From: Phlegmacium glaucopus
Taxonomy: Eukaryota; Basidiomycota; Agaricomycetes; Agaricales; Cortinariaceae
Assembly (NCBI GenBank): GCA_015039465.1
Contig: MU130567.1
Location: 139,239 to 203,238 of the forward strand
Direction of reading: 5' to 3'
Length of the DNA: 64,000 bases
Below the pieces are notes generated by a model. It made no database searches. It was not told where the DNA came from and saw only the letters and a program-made list of their open reading frames with translations. This document shows positions 1-13,288 of this stretch, piece by piece. A program made the translations under genes and the position numbers. Within the stretch, counting starts at the first letter, position 1, and each line of letters begins with the position of its first letter.

Positions 1-1900
1 CGTCAATATCTCGTCCCGTCGTAAGCTGTTATTGCTTTTGCAAGCATGAGATGTCTATGAACATAGCTAGGGCTCGTTGGATGTGAGCGGTTTTGTCCAG
101 CATCAGATTTCCCCTCCCGCATTTGCTAAACAATATCGCCCAACCTAGCAAGATCTCGAGCTTCGCCGTATTTCCATTCCGAACACATGAGCATCTCCAG
201 TGCTGCCGATTTGTCAGGAAAATAGTTGACAGAATGTACAGATCATCGCCTTGGAAAAGCCTCTATCTCAATGTCACGATGAAGCGCCAACACTTCTGAA
301 ATTGTCGCCAAAGCTTCCTTTAGATGTCCTTGTAGTAACAAAGTCTCGCATATCTGGTTCATGTCATCAGCTTGACTTTGAAAGTTTCCAATTTGAATTT
401 TGCATGCCTCGGCGAAATCATCCATCGCTAGTTCAAATTTGGCCGCTCGGAGATGAACGACGCAAACTGCTTGGCCAGGTGAGAAGTCTACCTGTGACTA
501 GATATTGTCTGCTTTGACCAGTAGACGCTGCACTAGTTCCAAATCGGCACGACGAATCAAGATGACAGCATTGAGTACAAAGATATCCCAATTTCGGTGC
601 AAAGATCTAGGGCTTCCATGAAATATCTGGCTGCTTCAGAGTATGTCAGACGAGCTTGTATCATGGCACCAAGTCCAGTCAACGCCGATATACGGCCAAA
701 ACGACCCCTCAGCTCAGAAAAGTGTAGCGGCGGTGTCGGATCTTCGTTATACCTCAGCTTATCTCTAAGGTGCCCAGCACCTCATAGACCGTGAGCTTCC
801 CTGGAGCGTTGCTGACAGCCTCGTGCGATTTGATGGACTCCCGGGAAGTCAGTAAAGCTTCGTCAAGATTCTTTCGGCGTTGAGAGAGAACTAGACGGAT
901 GTTGAGCATGCCATATACTTGCTGAGGCTCCTGCCTTCAACTGGGGGTCTTTAGGGAAATTGGACTTCTCTCGGGTAAGGTCCATTCGGGATTGCCAAAG
1001 GGTCGCCTGTTGCCGGCACTCCGGGCAATCGGCTTGCAGCTTGAACGTTTGATTAACGTTGGGGGGGTGAACCTTCCTAACGAGGGTTGGCCTTTTCCTG
1101 CATTGAATCACAAACGACATGATCCATTACGCCACGAGGTTCTATTCCCTGGCAGTGAAGATACGTTAAACTGGTGGTGCTCCCAACGTCGCAGTCGATC
1201 GACCGCCATGGCGATGCCTTCTGACGAACTAACTCCTGAAAACGACAAAAGCTGACAACCTTTCTATGATTTCTTGCTGGTGCTGGTGCCTGTGAGCGTG
1301 TCTATGAGTATGGCACTGATTTTGCCTAGTTCTGCGACCGAACTGTCGAGTCGTGAGAGGAAGATTCAGAACCTTGGAGGGCCAAACGAATGTGCTCGTA
1401 AAGGAATTGCCGTGCTTGTGGGGATGGAGGACACAATGTGCGCATAAAAAATCGAACGGGACTCAGGATACGGAGAGTACCATGAAGGAGCCTTCGTAAA
1501 GGGCATTTTATAGTAATGCAGATTCGGTCTTCTTAACGGATATCGATTTTGTACATGCGCGAAGCGTGTTGGTCAACATTCCATCAGAAAGAAGAGCAAG
1601 CAAGCTCAAAAAAGCCACCGCAGAGAGATGCTGCATCCGTGGGTTCGGTGGAGAAATTTGGACCGATATATCCAAACCGGAGAGATGATCCAGCGTGATC
1701 ATCTGCTCAACCACGCCTGCGACCATTTTGACCTATGGGACCCCGAAAAACAGTGTAGAGCCGTCCTTTATATGAGGCAAAGGCTCGCCTGTGCAGTAGC
1801 ACACCAAAGGGCTGATTAACACATACTGCTGGCAATGATTTAGGCCAAAATACATCGATGTGCGACGTTGATGAAGTATCCTTCGCCATAGTCGGAGCGT
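1..1900 (-). pseudogene. Decayed third copy of the NB-ARC/TPR NLR gene, inverted
   Basis: Read on the minus strand, scattered pieces match the two intact NLR genes at 13930-17961 and 21461-25472, in the same order. They are a piece of exon 2 (1707-1889), the winged-helix region (1508-1726, with the FLSLLALL motif), the start of the TPR region (863-1120, VHPPNVNQTFKLQAD) and the last TPRs (243-425, ICETLLLQGHLKEALATISE). The pieces lie in different frames with stops between them. The exon-2 motif VVEQMITL runs straight into the winged-helix segment, so exons 3-4 and the whole nucleotide-binding part are missing. The first bases of the window match the last codons of the intact genes, so the remnant ends almost at the window edge. 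It is a non-functional paralogue in the opposite orientation to the intact copies. Confidence 0.85.
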
Positions 1901-2820
1901 CTATAACATACCAGTCAGATTGACAGAAAAAACCTTAGTCTAACAATAACGTCATACATACCATCCGATCCGACTATGAGATTTGTATTGGCAGAATCAA
2001 CCACTGCTACTCTGGTGGTTGACGTGGAGAGTTTGTCATCAGCAACCGATAGAATATGAGTGCCTCTTAGCGGGAGGCTTTATGCATCGCATCACCTTGA
2101 ACCTTCCCATCGTAAATCCAAGTCAAGGGAGATTTTACAGGTTCGAGAAGCGTCCAAATGGGTTTCTGATTTCAACGTTCTGTGGGACAAAAACAAAAAC
2201 TTGAGCCAGACAAATGGGGACATATCAATGACATCGCGTACTTGTCAGCTGTGCATATGTCGTTGCACGTGTTGGCCACCTCGAGACCGGAATTCACCCA
2301 GGTCCTGCTTGCTTTCAAAGCAGCTTCTATACAAGGCAATGCGTTCCTTGCTCCCTTGTCTACCTCCAAGTTTCCAACTCCCCACGAACAAGGCAACTGT
2401 GGTGTAAACATCTTCTAACTAGTCGAAGCGATTTGGGGAATAAAGTCTTCGAGCAAGTGACGATCCAATGACATGCAGTTTCATCATTTGACTGAATAAA
2501 TTTAAGATATCCAGTCTCCAAACGTCACATTGCAATTGGATTTGGAGCCTTCTCAAATTCCGAGTCCAAGTAAAGATTCGATTATGTAGTATACCCGGAT
2601 AGCCGTCATGGTCCAATCACAGTAGCTGAATACTGAGCACTGTTTTCCAGGAGTATTGACATGAGTCGGTCGGTATTAGGAGCAGAGCCTTCGATCTTTA
2701 AGTAAACATTGAGCGATGCCGTTCTGCACAACACCGATCCACACGCGGTGATCGACCATGTTCTTTAGCGCTGGCGATATCTTTATACTGCGGCTGGTCT
2801 GATAGAAACTCAAGTCATCA
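1901..2820. other. Gene-poor spacer
   Basis: No convincing gene. Two minus-strand open stretches (2172-2411 and 2419-2616) could be old exons, but they match nothing I recognise and have no clear splice partners. This may be the 3' UTR of the NACHT gene plus decayed sequence. Confidence 0.4.
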
Positions 2821-5413
2821 CTAGATTCTTGAGATTGTTTGCTTCACGAACCAGTTGCAAATGGAGCTCTTTGTATCACAGATACTATCCTCCAGTTGAC
2901 GCACACATTCGCTCGCTAATTCAAAATATCAAAATAATGACAATGCCGATTCCAGAAAATGACTTACACTTAGAAATGCAAGAATATGCACATCCACCAA
3001 CCATACACGAATGATAGGCAAAGTTTCCTTAACCGTTAGGTGGATGTCGTATTTGCTTATAAAATCCACTAGCTTCGGTGAAGGATTTGCCCCTTGCAGG
3101 AGTTTACACAGCATGCCGACAGTCATGTCGCAGGTTGCCCTCCATTCCGCATATATGAGGCCCATCTCTATATTGTTATTACTCTCGGAGTATGATCTGC
3201 AGGATTATCTCGTTAGTTCTAATTTCTGAACATATTATGAACTTACGGAGGATTGGAAAGGAAACGTATGCAATGCAAGGCAGCAAAAGCATATCTATCA
3301 CCATCCACATAAGGAGTTATTATGTCAATCAATCCGGCAGACGAAAAATGTGCTCGGTATGCGTGGCGAAGGTCCAATGCACGCTGATCAACAAGATGAA
3401 GATCGTGGTCGTCCAAATCCAGGAGGATATCCGTGCATCTACAGTACGGAATGTCCATTTTGGATCGTAGATAGGTAGTAGTGTTGATATTGGTAGCTGC
3501 GAAAATGAGTAATAGTTGTAATCGCGGGTCGGATTGATATATTTGTAGCCGAGACTCGAGAGATTGGTTGCATCGGTCTACAGCTTCCTTTCTATCTTCA
3601 TCTTCAAGATCCTACCAGCACATGTTGTTATGAGAAAAAATTGAGAAGATTCCGGTTGGATGTGTATCTCACCGCGGTAGCAAGGATAGCCTTCCAGGTT
3701 TGGAAGGCCGAGACCATACGATTCCCGATTCCAGAACTGTGGGCGGGTGAGTAACGTTCATTGACGGCCTGCATGAAGGCATGAAGGTCGAAGGTCAAGA
3801 TATCATTCCGGAATTGATCCCTGAGAACTCGGCGAATCAGTTCAAACAGTCCCCACAACAGATCAACATCTCCGGCTAGATTCCAGGCAGTTGTTCAACG
3901 AGCTAAAGTGTGATCAGAATGGTAACGTACCTCGTATTCCACCGGGCGCTTTGATATATTGAAAAATACGGCGGACAAAATGAGCGGATGCGGTCGCCAA
4001 ATCAATGTGAAAAATAGTAGATCGGTGTCTATCAAGTAGAAAATCGGCGAAAGAGGCATGCAGGATCTTGACCTCTCCAGTCACTTCGTCGTATGAAACA
4101 ATTGATGACAAGGTGATTAAGACGAGGTGGACATCTCCCTGTTCCAGGCACAGGAACTGGTCAACTGACTCAGAAGGGCTATTACCCTGAAACATCACTT
4201 GAACGTAGGGAGTCGCAAGATAGAGACTGAGAACACCCAATGTAGCTTGTATGTCATCCACAGAAGACAAAACGTGACAGTAGAGCGCATCCAACTCAGC
4301 GAATGGGTTGATATTACCGAGCGGTTCGATTCCGAGGATGATTTCCAGGCGTTTGGTTGGTCGATGGCGGTTCGATTCAACAAATCTGACAACTGTGGCA
4401 GCATATATAAACTGCCCAGATGATTTCCTGACCAGCATTTCTAAGGCTTGTGGAGTTGGCCAAGAGATTGGAATGGTCAATCTCAAGGGATGGGTGCGCT
4501 TGATGTCCTCGAACTTGTCAGAGAAGAAGAGGCGAATATCATTATCTGGATGGTATGTATCATCCAAAGCAAGCCGACGGTGGATGAATTTGAGCGGGTT
4601 GCTGTTGTTGAATGAGGTGACGAGGTCTTGTTCGGGCCGACTGACAACAAGGAACATGATGGGTAGCTTGTATTTATGGAGAGATGAAATAGCGTGGAGG
4701 ATTGTCACTTGTGCTTGGCTATCATTACACTCATCGAGACCGTCTATGACAAACAATTTTGGAAAAGGGACGACCTGATTTAATAACGTGGATTGAAGAG
4801 GTTTGATAAGGAGAGTATCGAGTTGGGTTTGAATGTTCTTCTTGAAGATGGCAGGATCCCGCTCGATTGCGTTCTCTATATGAGTACGGGTGTCAGGAAT
4901 TGATAATGCTAGCTGGTACGCTAGTGTTGCGACGAGCCTGTCTTTATTGTTTCGGGTCGGTGATGATCTTGAGAAGAAAAAGGTGGCAATGAGTAGGCCT
5001 TTCTTAGCTGCCATCTCAGCAATCCTTTTGGCAATAGCAGATTTTCCAGCGCCAGCTGGTCCAAAGAGCCACAACATGAAATCGTCCTCCGCCAACTGAA
5101 AATCGTCGACCCACTGCATGATATCGCCCAACACGGCAACACGGGTATGGGGATGACATTTTGGTGCGGTGTAGAGTTCCTCTGAGTTATGGAATGCACC
5201 AGAGGCGACCCACTGTAGAAGAATATCCATCGCTTGGTTGGAGTCATTGTTTAGAAAATCTCTATGACCTGAGAATTGCATTAGACACACCTCTGAACGT
5301 AGCATGACCTGGGTTGTGATTAATGAAAGTTCCTCCAAGGATATTAACATCGGAAATTCCTGAAAACATAAGGTTGAGTTGTTGTATACGGTTTCCATGG
5401 CCTGGCTGTGCAA
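2821..5413 (-). CDS. NACHT-domain P-loop NTPase (fungal NLR-like / STAND)
   Basis: A predicted signal-transduction NTPase of the type used in fungal self/non-self recognition. The large first exon (5413-3931) holds a basidiomycete N-terminal block with the signatures GAFHNSEE and CHPHTRVAVL. A P-loop GPAGAGKS follows at about residues 118-125, with Walker B FVIDGLDEC near 221-229. Later exons at about 3875-3673, 3611-3247 and 3196-2970 keep the reading phase with GT-AG borders. Together they give about 790 residues ending in an uncharacterised helical tail; no WD40, ankyrin or TPR repeats are visible. The last junction is uncertain. Donor GTGTAA gives a stop at 2821. The stronger donor GTAAGT, two bases further 3', gives a shorter tail ending near 2844. 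The N-terminal 45 residues are also uncertain, because short introns could be hidden there. It faces away from the adjacent Ser-rich gene. Confidence 0.8.
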
Positions 5414-5499
5414 ATATAATCACTGAAAGTTTGGTTCGGTTGTCCTTACCCCATCACTCATCCATAATTTTCCAAGTCTTCTAGGCACTCTGTCACGTT

Positions 5500-8400
5500 T
5501 TGAACAGAATGTTCGTAATTCTATTTACAACAGGTGCTTTCTCTTCTGACTTTATCTTTATGCATAGGACAACTCCCCGTTCTGAACTTCCAGCCACAAA
5601 TCTCAAGGAGCGCATTGCAGCCCTTGAGCAAAGAAAGGCAGAAAGTGTTCAACGAGCAACTTCTCCAACCCCAAGCACCACCTCTAACAGTAGTCAAGCT
5701 GGATCGTCGAATGGGGCTCTGCGCGACAGAATCGCGAGATTCGAGAAAAAGGGCGGAGTGCCAATACCGAAAGGAAGGTTTGGATTGGGCGTGCCTTCGT
5801 CGGTAGAGGGACCACGAAAACGAGGAGAGTTGTATGGAAACCGAATCCCTGCCTCCACCAGGTCCACCAGTGGCGGAACTTTACCTATTAGTCGACCTGG
5901 GTCCATGGCGAGTTATGATCAAAGACGGTCATTTTCAGCCTCAAGTGCCACCAGCGACTTCGATGATGATCATCTCGACTACAGCCCCATGTCTTCTCCG
6001 ACGTTTACCTTGCCGCCCGATTCTCCAGACTCCATTACATCCCCATCGACTGTACCGGACATCTCGCCTTCATTTGGTGACTTTTCGAATCTCAAGCAAC
6101 GAGGAACTTCTTTTGCACAAGCTTTAGAGGTGGCTCGCAAAGCTGAAACAGAGCGGCAAGACTCTACGCCTCTGGCTTCCCGATCGCCGCCTCCTTCTGA
6201 AGCTGACGGTCATGTAGAAACACCAACAGAGACGGCCCCTACAATTGTTATATCTTCAGAAGATGTCGGCCCGGTCATAACGCCCGAAATCCCAACTGAA
6301 GACGCCACATTCGCATCCTCAACAATGCCCAGAGACAGTTCTCCCTTGGAGAACGTTCAGCCAAATAAGGAGTTATCCTACAAAACTCCTGTTAGAACCA
6401 ACGGTACTTCTCCAGCGATCACAAATGCTACACACAATCCTCTGTTGGCAAAAGGAGTAGTTCGTGTTGGAACCCCGCCGTTGAACATCGTTAAACGCAC
6501 GCTAGCCGGCCCCAGTATTGTGGCGAACAAAGCCTCGAAGGACCCTCATACTAATGCCGTCCCCATTGAACCTCAAGCTCTAGTATCTACCATTACCCCC
6601 AGCCCACAGGCGGTCACACTGCCCGACTTGCCCGACTTCTCAGCCTGGATCTCTGATAGTCATAAGGAAGGGACAGTAGATTCTTTACCTACACCCCAAC
6701 CAGAAACTATGGGGGTTGTCGGACAAGTCCCCAGCGAAAATATAGAATTGAAGATCAGTGCTCCTGAAATACTTCCACCACCCGACATCGTGGTTTCGAA
6801 TGATCAGCATGAGGAAAATGTTCAAGAACAGGTTGATGCTGTTGATGAACCTTCCATTAATTCAAACGCAGGCGCACGATCTCGCAAAGTTGGATTAACC
6901 TTGGATTCCACTAAGCTTGACAATGGGTCGTTGATATCACCGCCTCCACAATTAGGTATGTCTGAATATTGCTTGAAAATGCTTACACTAACATTAATAC
7001 AGATCATGCGCCTCATCGGGCGGCCACCGCGCCGCCTGGAGCACTAGAACCACTTTCTACACCATTTGTAGTTAATGCCATCACCTCTCCCGATGCCTTC
7101 TTGTCTCCACCGGGGATGGGATTGCAATTTGAGAGCCTTTCGTCGGGTGGTTCATCGCTATCTTCCCTCGGATCCCGTCCCATGAGCATGATTGAAACTA
7201 GTCCAAAGCTCATCACTGGTATGCTTCGCATGACGCCTGCTACCAGCCGGGGTGTTCCTATGTTTCTTCCTGCCAACCACCGACCTCCGCGACAGTCAGA
7301 CTTCCTGTATTTCCCACCCACGCCTGAAAATGAAGACACTGATCTAGGCTCATTGACGATGCAAAAATCTTCTCACCCTAACAGAATGCGAAGTGGGTCC
7401 AATCCAGAAGATATAAGTATGCCTGCGAAGCAATCATTTTCTGCTGTGGTGCATAGGAAGATTCGAGAGACGCCAGCCTCGGCGACGGTCCCTGATACCA
7501 AGCTACAAACGCCGCAGCGGGTCAAGAGAGCCACTATTTTGGAGACGCCGTTGAGTCCTGGACATGGGGAGTTAGCTGCTTTGCTGCAGGAGGCAGTCAT
7601 GCTGGAAGATACCCTGAATAAAGGAGAGCTTCCTTCTGAGAATCCTGAGTTTGAAGAGGAGACTCGGCAGAAGGAAAAGAGAGCCAAAGAGGCAGCAGCA
7701 GCAGCACAGGCAAAGACGAAAGCAGAGCACGAAGAACGTGGTCGGTTGACATCGGCGACTGCCCAACTCCAAAGGAAGCGAGATGAGCCTACTTCAGGAC
7801 GGCTGAAACACACTTTCCTCGCCCCTCTTACTAAATCTCGGTCTCAATCTGCCAAGGAGGTTTCCACTGCAAAAGCTGAAACTTTCTTTTCTAAATCCGA
7901 AGAACCTCCTCCTGTGCATCCTACTTACCTTAATTCTGCCAGTTTGCCAAGTCAATCTGCTGTTAACTCTTCCGCAATGGCATCTACCACTCTACCAAAG
8001 ACGCCTGCTGCACAACCCACTGTCGATAGTGTATCTGGTAAAAAATCTACCACCCAGAATACAAAGTCTCCAATCTCGCCACGATTCTCTGGCTTACGCA
8101 AATTCGGCAGTATCTCTCGTGTTGCTGCAGGAGATGGGGTTTCGGCGCGGACTAGTCATTCAATATCATCTGAAATGTCTTCAGAAGAGTCTTCATTACC
8201 CATCGCTCCTGATGAATTTGGGTATGGAACAGGGAGTACCTTGTCGTTTCCTTTGATTTCGCCAAAGAAGGCCTCGAAACCCATCGCGCGTGCGGCTTCG
8301 TTTGCCGAGAAGTTGTGGTCTCGTACGAGGACGAAATCTAGTGGTAGCACGTTGAGTTCGACCAGTGAGATTAATGGTAGGACTTCATATCCTCCTTTCA

Positions 8401-9010
8401 CCCGCCAGAGTCTCATTACACATCCCTAGATCGCTCCGTGGATAGTTCACCGGTGAAGACGCCTATTGCGAGAACCTCGAATAACGGTCTTCCGCCTTCT
8501 CTCGATTTGCCAACACTACCTCGTCATCATCTAGTAGTTCCACCGCTTTCATTCGAGGAGGAAGGCGAAACAGACGAGATTATACCAATACGGAGATCTT
8601 CATCCTCAAAGCGCTCAGCAATATATTTTTCTCCTGCTCCTGATCTCACTGCTGTACCCCAATTACCCCCAATTGTTCCTGGCATTCAAATTACTCCCAA
8701 GAGATCCTCTAGCTCGTTTCTTCCTGTCTCGAACGAGTCTACTCGTCCTACTTCTGCAACTTCAGTCTCTTCTATTGGCTCTCTGCCTTCCCCACTCTTT
8801 GGTCAAGAACTCGTCGACGCATTCCCGTCAGTGCCAGTCACAACTCCTACTACAACTATCAATCGTAAATTCCCTCATCGTGAAAAAACGAGTCTTGCGA
8901 CACCTGCTACTGCCTCCTTCGATGCCGCTCTGCTGTCTTCCGCTATCCATCTCGCTTCTACGAGTAAGGCGGCTACGCCGAAACCCAGCTTCAAACCTTT
9001 GCCTTCATAA
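5500..9010 (+). CDS. Large disordered Ser/Pro/Thr-rich protein with central coiled coil
   Basis: Three exons (5500-6955, 7003-8376, 8430-9010) with GT-AG introns of 47 and 53 bp keep one frame for about 1136 residues. The first intron has a textbook CTAAC branch site. The protein is dominated by low-complexity Ser/Pro/Thr segments. Two short charged helices lie near the N-terminus (LKERIAALEQRK and LRDRIARFEKK). One Ala/Glu/Lys-rich coiled coil is encoded around 7560-7790. Nothing enzymatic is visible. The paired R-I-A-x-(L/F)-E helices and many S/T-P sites suggest a phosphorylated scaffold or cytoskeleton-related protein, but that is inference only. The start is uncertain: the first 23 codons are hydrophobic and unlike the rest, so translation may begin elsewhere, for example at the Met 21 codons in (HRTTPRSELP follows). 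Confidence 0.75.
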
Positions 9011-9482
9011 AAAGTAGCTACGCCGACGTCTGCCTCTCGTCCTCCGGAGACAGAATGCGCTAGCAACTTTGAAGGTATGAACGAACCTACCATATTATTC
9101 GCTAAATTCTGTTTTCTTGTTACCTAGTTTTTATGAATTTCTGTTCTGCCTGTTTCTGTTGCTGAGGCGCTACACTACTTTGTCTGTTTCTGTTTTTCTT
9201 ATACCCACTTACTGATGTTGATTTGTTTTATCGAGGTGGGCTTTCGTTTACGTATACTTAATACACACTTTACATGACGCAACGAACACTGTTCTTCAGG
9301 CTGTACTTACTGTTAGGAATCCATGGTTCTTGATGAATCTGAGCGCACGTGATCAATGCAGAAGCAACCTTTTTCAAATCAACGGAACTTTTTGGCAATA
9401 CTATTATTACCCTGACCATGATGCATGATTCTTTTGAACCAACGCTGACCTCCGCCTTTCCCCTTGTTTGGAGAATTTATTC
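9011..9482. other. Spacer between the Ser-rich gene and the RdRP gene
   Basis: Pyrimidine-rich 3' UTR-like sequence, then an AT-rich stretch that probably holds the RdRP promoter. No ORF or repeat seen. Confidence 0.4.
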
Positions 9483-12400
9483 ATGCCCAAGTCTAGCAAA
9501 GACGCATTAAAGGGGAGCTTGCCTGAGGTGATTATTTGACACGCTGTTGCCTTATGCATGGGTACTAATGTATAGCATTTAGTCGGAAAAGTGCTATGGC
9601 GGCGATATAAGTGCGCTCGTCGATCATTACCAGGATCGCTCTGTATTGGGTAAACGAAAGGCTCCCGCCGATTCTTCTGCTCCCTCTCGATCCGAGCCCT
9701 TTTCTCCAGCATCTAAACGACAGCTCTTGACAAAGACGGTACTGCCGAATAAATCTTGTCCAGCTTCCCAGGCCCTGCCTTCTCCTCCAGGCCCACCTCA
9801 TCTAATTGTGAGTCGTATGAGAATGATTATTTCGTTATTTTTTTACCGATGGATTTTAAGGCGCATTTGCCGGATATACATTGCATATTTGAACATAACC
9901 AAATATGTAGGGGTGTTCAGTTTGAACTGGCACGATTAATATCTGCAGGCCTCTTGGAATACGACGACATCACAGAAGAGAAGCTAAAGGCTTGCACCGG
10001 ATCCAACCACGAAGCGGTATCGAAAGTCAGAGAAGTCTTTTTCAGTAAGGTAGACGACAGCGTCAACGATCCGGCTTTCGCTCAAGAGCATGCTGCCAAG
10101 GCAGGGTTCCTTTTATTTAGATTTGCATGATTTTATCGAGCTCACTTTTGTGCAGTCGCCCTGGCAAGAAATGGATCGTGAAGAAGAGGCCCTTTCTCGA
10201 GGACCTTACGAAGGCTTAGGAAATAGCTGTCACTATCCTGATTGGTATGGAGGAAAGATCACTTTTTGCGGAAAATTACTTCAAGTCGAAGGTACACCAA
10301 AATCCTACAAGATCCGGCTTGAGCCATGCAGGCTTGGATCTTCATGTCGATTCTCCCGAAGATTTGGATCCTGGTCGTTCTTGCGCATCAAAATTCCGGA
10401 GAACATTCTTCATGAAAAAAATAACGACCTCGGTGTGTTCTTCAGGAAGCTTTTTGTAATTTGGGGACAGGTCTTCCGAGCATGCTATTCCAAGGGGAGA
10501 CATACCTTTTTATTCATGACAAACGAGATGTATCCAACGGACCGTGGACTGGTTTCCGGTAGAATGTCTTTTGAAGAATTTATTCAGTGGCACAATCCGC
10601 TTGAAGAAAATTCTGCACAGGTCAGTAGATCATGCAAAGATCCCGGCAAGGTCCTAATTATTTTATAGCTCATGACAAAGTGGGCTGCCCGGACACCCTT
10701 GGGTTTCTCAAGTTCGGTCCCTGGCCCTCAAATTCTGCGAGAAAATATCAATTTCGAGGAAGACATAGGTATATCATTTCACATTGATATCATTTTTGTC
10801 TCCGCTAATTTACTTCAAATACAAGTATCTGCACAGGGTTCGGATATGACGGATGGTTGTGGACTTAGTAGCAGGAGCATCCACAGCTTTCTCCTGTACA
10901 ACCGTAGGCTGCCCTCATTACCAACGGCGTTTCAGTTCCGCCTGGCTGGATTTAAAGTAAGCGCCTTGTTGATTGTAAGTAATAACTGGATCATTTATTT
11001 TCTCTCTAGGGGATGTTTCTCGTACGTGACGATGGAAAATTTGACGACTCATTGATGCAAGTGTGGTGTCGGCACTCTCAAATGAAGATAAAGTATCCTG
11101 AGCACCAAGTCCTGGATCCGGCAATCTTGACGTTCGACATTCTTCGTACCTCTCACATGTCGACGCCAGCACGGTTGAAGTATGAGACAATCATCAACTT
11201 AGCTGAGAATGGCGTCCCTGCTCAGATTTTCGCGGATCTTTTCAAGACCGGCATCCGTAAAATCGTCACCGAACTTACTACTTGGGATGGGCCGGATGCG
11301 ATGTATAAGCTATGGATGGCTGTCGAGCGTGCAGAAGGGGTTTTAACAGAACGTAAGGCTCGTGAAGCTGTCGGTGAAGCGCGCTTTCGCGGATACAAAT
11401 CTCGTTCTCAGGAGGAGTTAGAGCAAGATGAAGATGATACAGATGAAGAAGGGGATGGCCTTGATTCCGCTCAACGATCAACAGCTTGGTGGCCTGACCA
11501 AATCTCTGGATGTCCCTCAGGCCTCGCAGAGACCGTCATGTATTTACTAGATTCCGGTTTCATCCCTCAGAAGTGTGCTGTTCTTCGAGAGAAACTCAAG
11601 CGAGTTATTGTGACCAAGATTGAAAGTCGGTCTGTGTCTGGCAAGGATGTTCTGCTTGACCTTGATTACTGCGCAATTGCTTTTGTGGTTCCAGGTCAGC
11701 TTAATTTCCCTCTGTTGACAATCTTATTGACTGTATAATGCTTAGATCCATACAATGTCCTTGGACCGGATGAAATCCACATCAAAAGTTCAAGCAGGAA
11801 CCTTAAAACTGAAGATGGGCTGTTCTCAGATATTATCACAGGAGATGTTCTGGTGAGTCAAATCATTGCAATGCCAGATGAAAATCTGATATCGGATATT
11901 AGATTACAAGAAATCCATGCAAAGTTCCTTCTGACGTTCGCAAGGTATGCTAATTGTTATGCCACTCACTTGTTGACTCTTGGAATGACTCTTTGCCTAG
12001 GTTAAGGCAGTAGAGCACCCACTTCTCCGGAACTTAGTTGATGTCATCGTTTGCTCTATTCAAGGACATCGTCGGCTACTTGATTTCTTGGCTGGAGGTG
12101 CGTGTTATTCACCCCGAGTCCTTCAATTCTCCTAATTGATTTGTTTGAAGGTGACTACGATGGGGATACAGCTCTTGTCATCTGGGCATCTGACATAGTG
12201 GCGAATTTTCAAAATGCAGACGACAAATACTCCCTTGAACCTCCAGGCCTTGACATCTGCTTCACTCGCGATGCAGAATCAGGAGCCACTTTCCTGAAAC
12301 GTGTCAGATCCTGGGACCCTAACATGCGCATCCAGGCAATGCAAACCTATCTCCTGGGTGCCTTCAGTGACCCTTCCATTGTTGGGCAATATTCAATGAT

Positions 12401-13288
12401 GCATGATAACTCTGTATATGAGCGGGGTTATGGCAACCCCCGTACAGTTAAACTAGCTGCCAAGTAAGCACGTTTCTCAATTCTTCTTGGCGATGTACTG
12501 ATTATTCCACTAGGTTTTGTAAAGTCTTAGATGGTCCCAAAACAGGCTGGAGAGTGAAAAATGAGACTCTTGTCGCGGATAAACGCCAATACCTGCAGTC
12601 TCTTGGCCCGCAATGGAAATCCAACGACAAGAAGCGAACATCTCTGAACAAAAACATGGGCAACCTCACTTATCTGAAAAGAGACAAGTCGTCACCCTTT
12701 GTCAAAGGAACCTTTATAATGGACGTCCTATTGAACGTTGCTCTCAAAGAAAGAGAGCGCCTTCTTGGTGAGGTGGAGAAGCTTTTTGACGAATCACGCC
12801 TCGAACCGGATTTGGATTTGATTGAGCCCTGGACCGCCGCACAGAGATGGTCGGCACAAGGAACGCTCGCTGAGATTAAACAAGAAGATCTCGACATCAT
12901 CGCTACCCATGTCCGCAATGTTTACGAAAAACATCAGAAGGGCTTGAAGCCCAGGAAGCCAAAGGCAGATGCTACAGGCGCTCCGTTTTCGAGCTTACCA
13001 ATCGAAGTCCGTCAAGATGTGATTCGCTCTGTTTCACGAGCATTTACCAGTTTCCCTCAAGTTGAAGATCTCCAGACAATGCCTGATCAAGCCACTATAG
13101 CTCGACTTCGTGCATCGTATGCGTTCAAGTATGATGCAGAAAAGAACGCTATGAAAGGAGGCTGGAGTCGGTTCCCTTGGAATGTTGCCATGCGAGAACT
13201 CTGCGCTATCAAGGCAACTGCACTTGGTCCCTCCAAAACTGTCACTAACAACTTTTATGAGAAGTTCCGAATGTCCAAAATTCAATAG
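9483..13288 (+). CDS. Cellular RNA-dependent RNA polymerase (QDE-1/Rdp1 family)
   Basis: Eukaryotic RdRP of the RNA-silencing pathway, which makes double-stranded RNA from aberrant single-stranded RNA for Dicer. Twelve exons join in phase: 9483-9527, 9583-9807, 9861-10100, 10156-10620, 10669-10768, 10826-10956, 11010-11694, 11746-11852, 11903-11944, 12001-12097, 12151-12463 and 12514-13288, giving about 1074 residues. Diagnostic motifs are MTDGCG, DPYNVLGPDEI, TRNPCK and the catalytic GDYDGD at about residues 713-718, whose aspartates bind the metal ion in this two-barrel polymerase family. The N-terminus is Pro/Ser-rich with a KRK cluster, perhaps nuclear targeting. Exon 1 was chosen because it gives an ATG and stays in phase; it is the least certain part. 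Intron 3 needs a GC donor. The 3' part is duplicated at 20048-20782. The reading frame looks intact. Confidence 0.92.
10101..10155 (+). other. GC-AG intron in the RdRP gene
   Basis: Only the junction CCAAG|GCAGGG...TGTGCAG|TCG keeps the polymerase frame, joining AQEHAAK to SPWQEMDREE. The nearby GT (10106-10107) would shift the frame into a stop. GC-AG introns are a known minor class of U2 introns. Confidence 0.65.

Noticed and set aside
4308..4778. 156-codon plus-strand ORF inside the NACHT gene
   Set aside because: Exact antisense of a strongly conserved coding exon and without any family pattern; a shadow frame.
7013..7813. Minus-strand ORFs of 108 and 146 codons
   Set aside because: Antisense shadows of the Ser/Pro-rich coding exon, caused by its biased codon composition.
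9911..10100. Alternative RdRP exon 3 start after TATGTAG
   Set aside because: Would give GVQFELARL directly but breaks the phase with the upstream exon; acceptor at 9860 keeps it.
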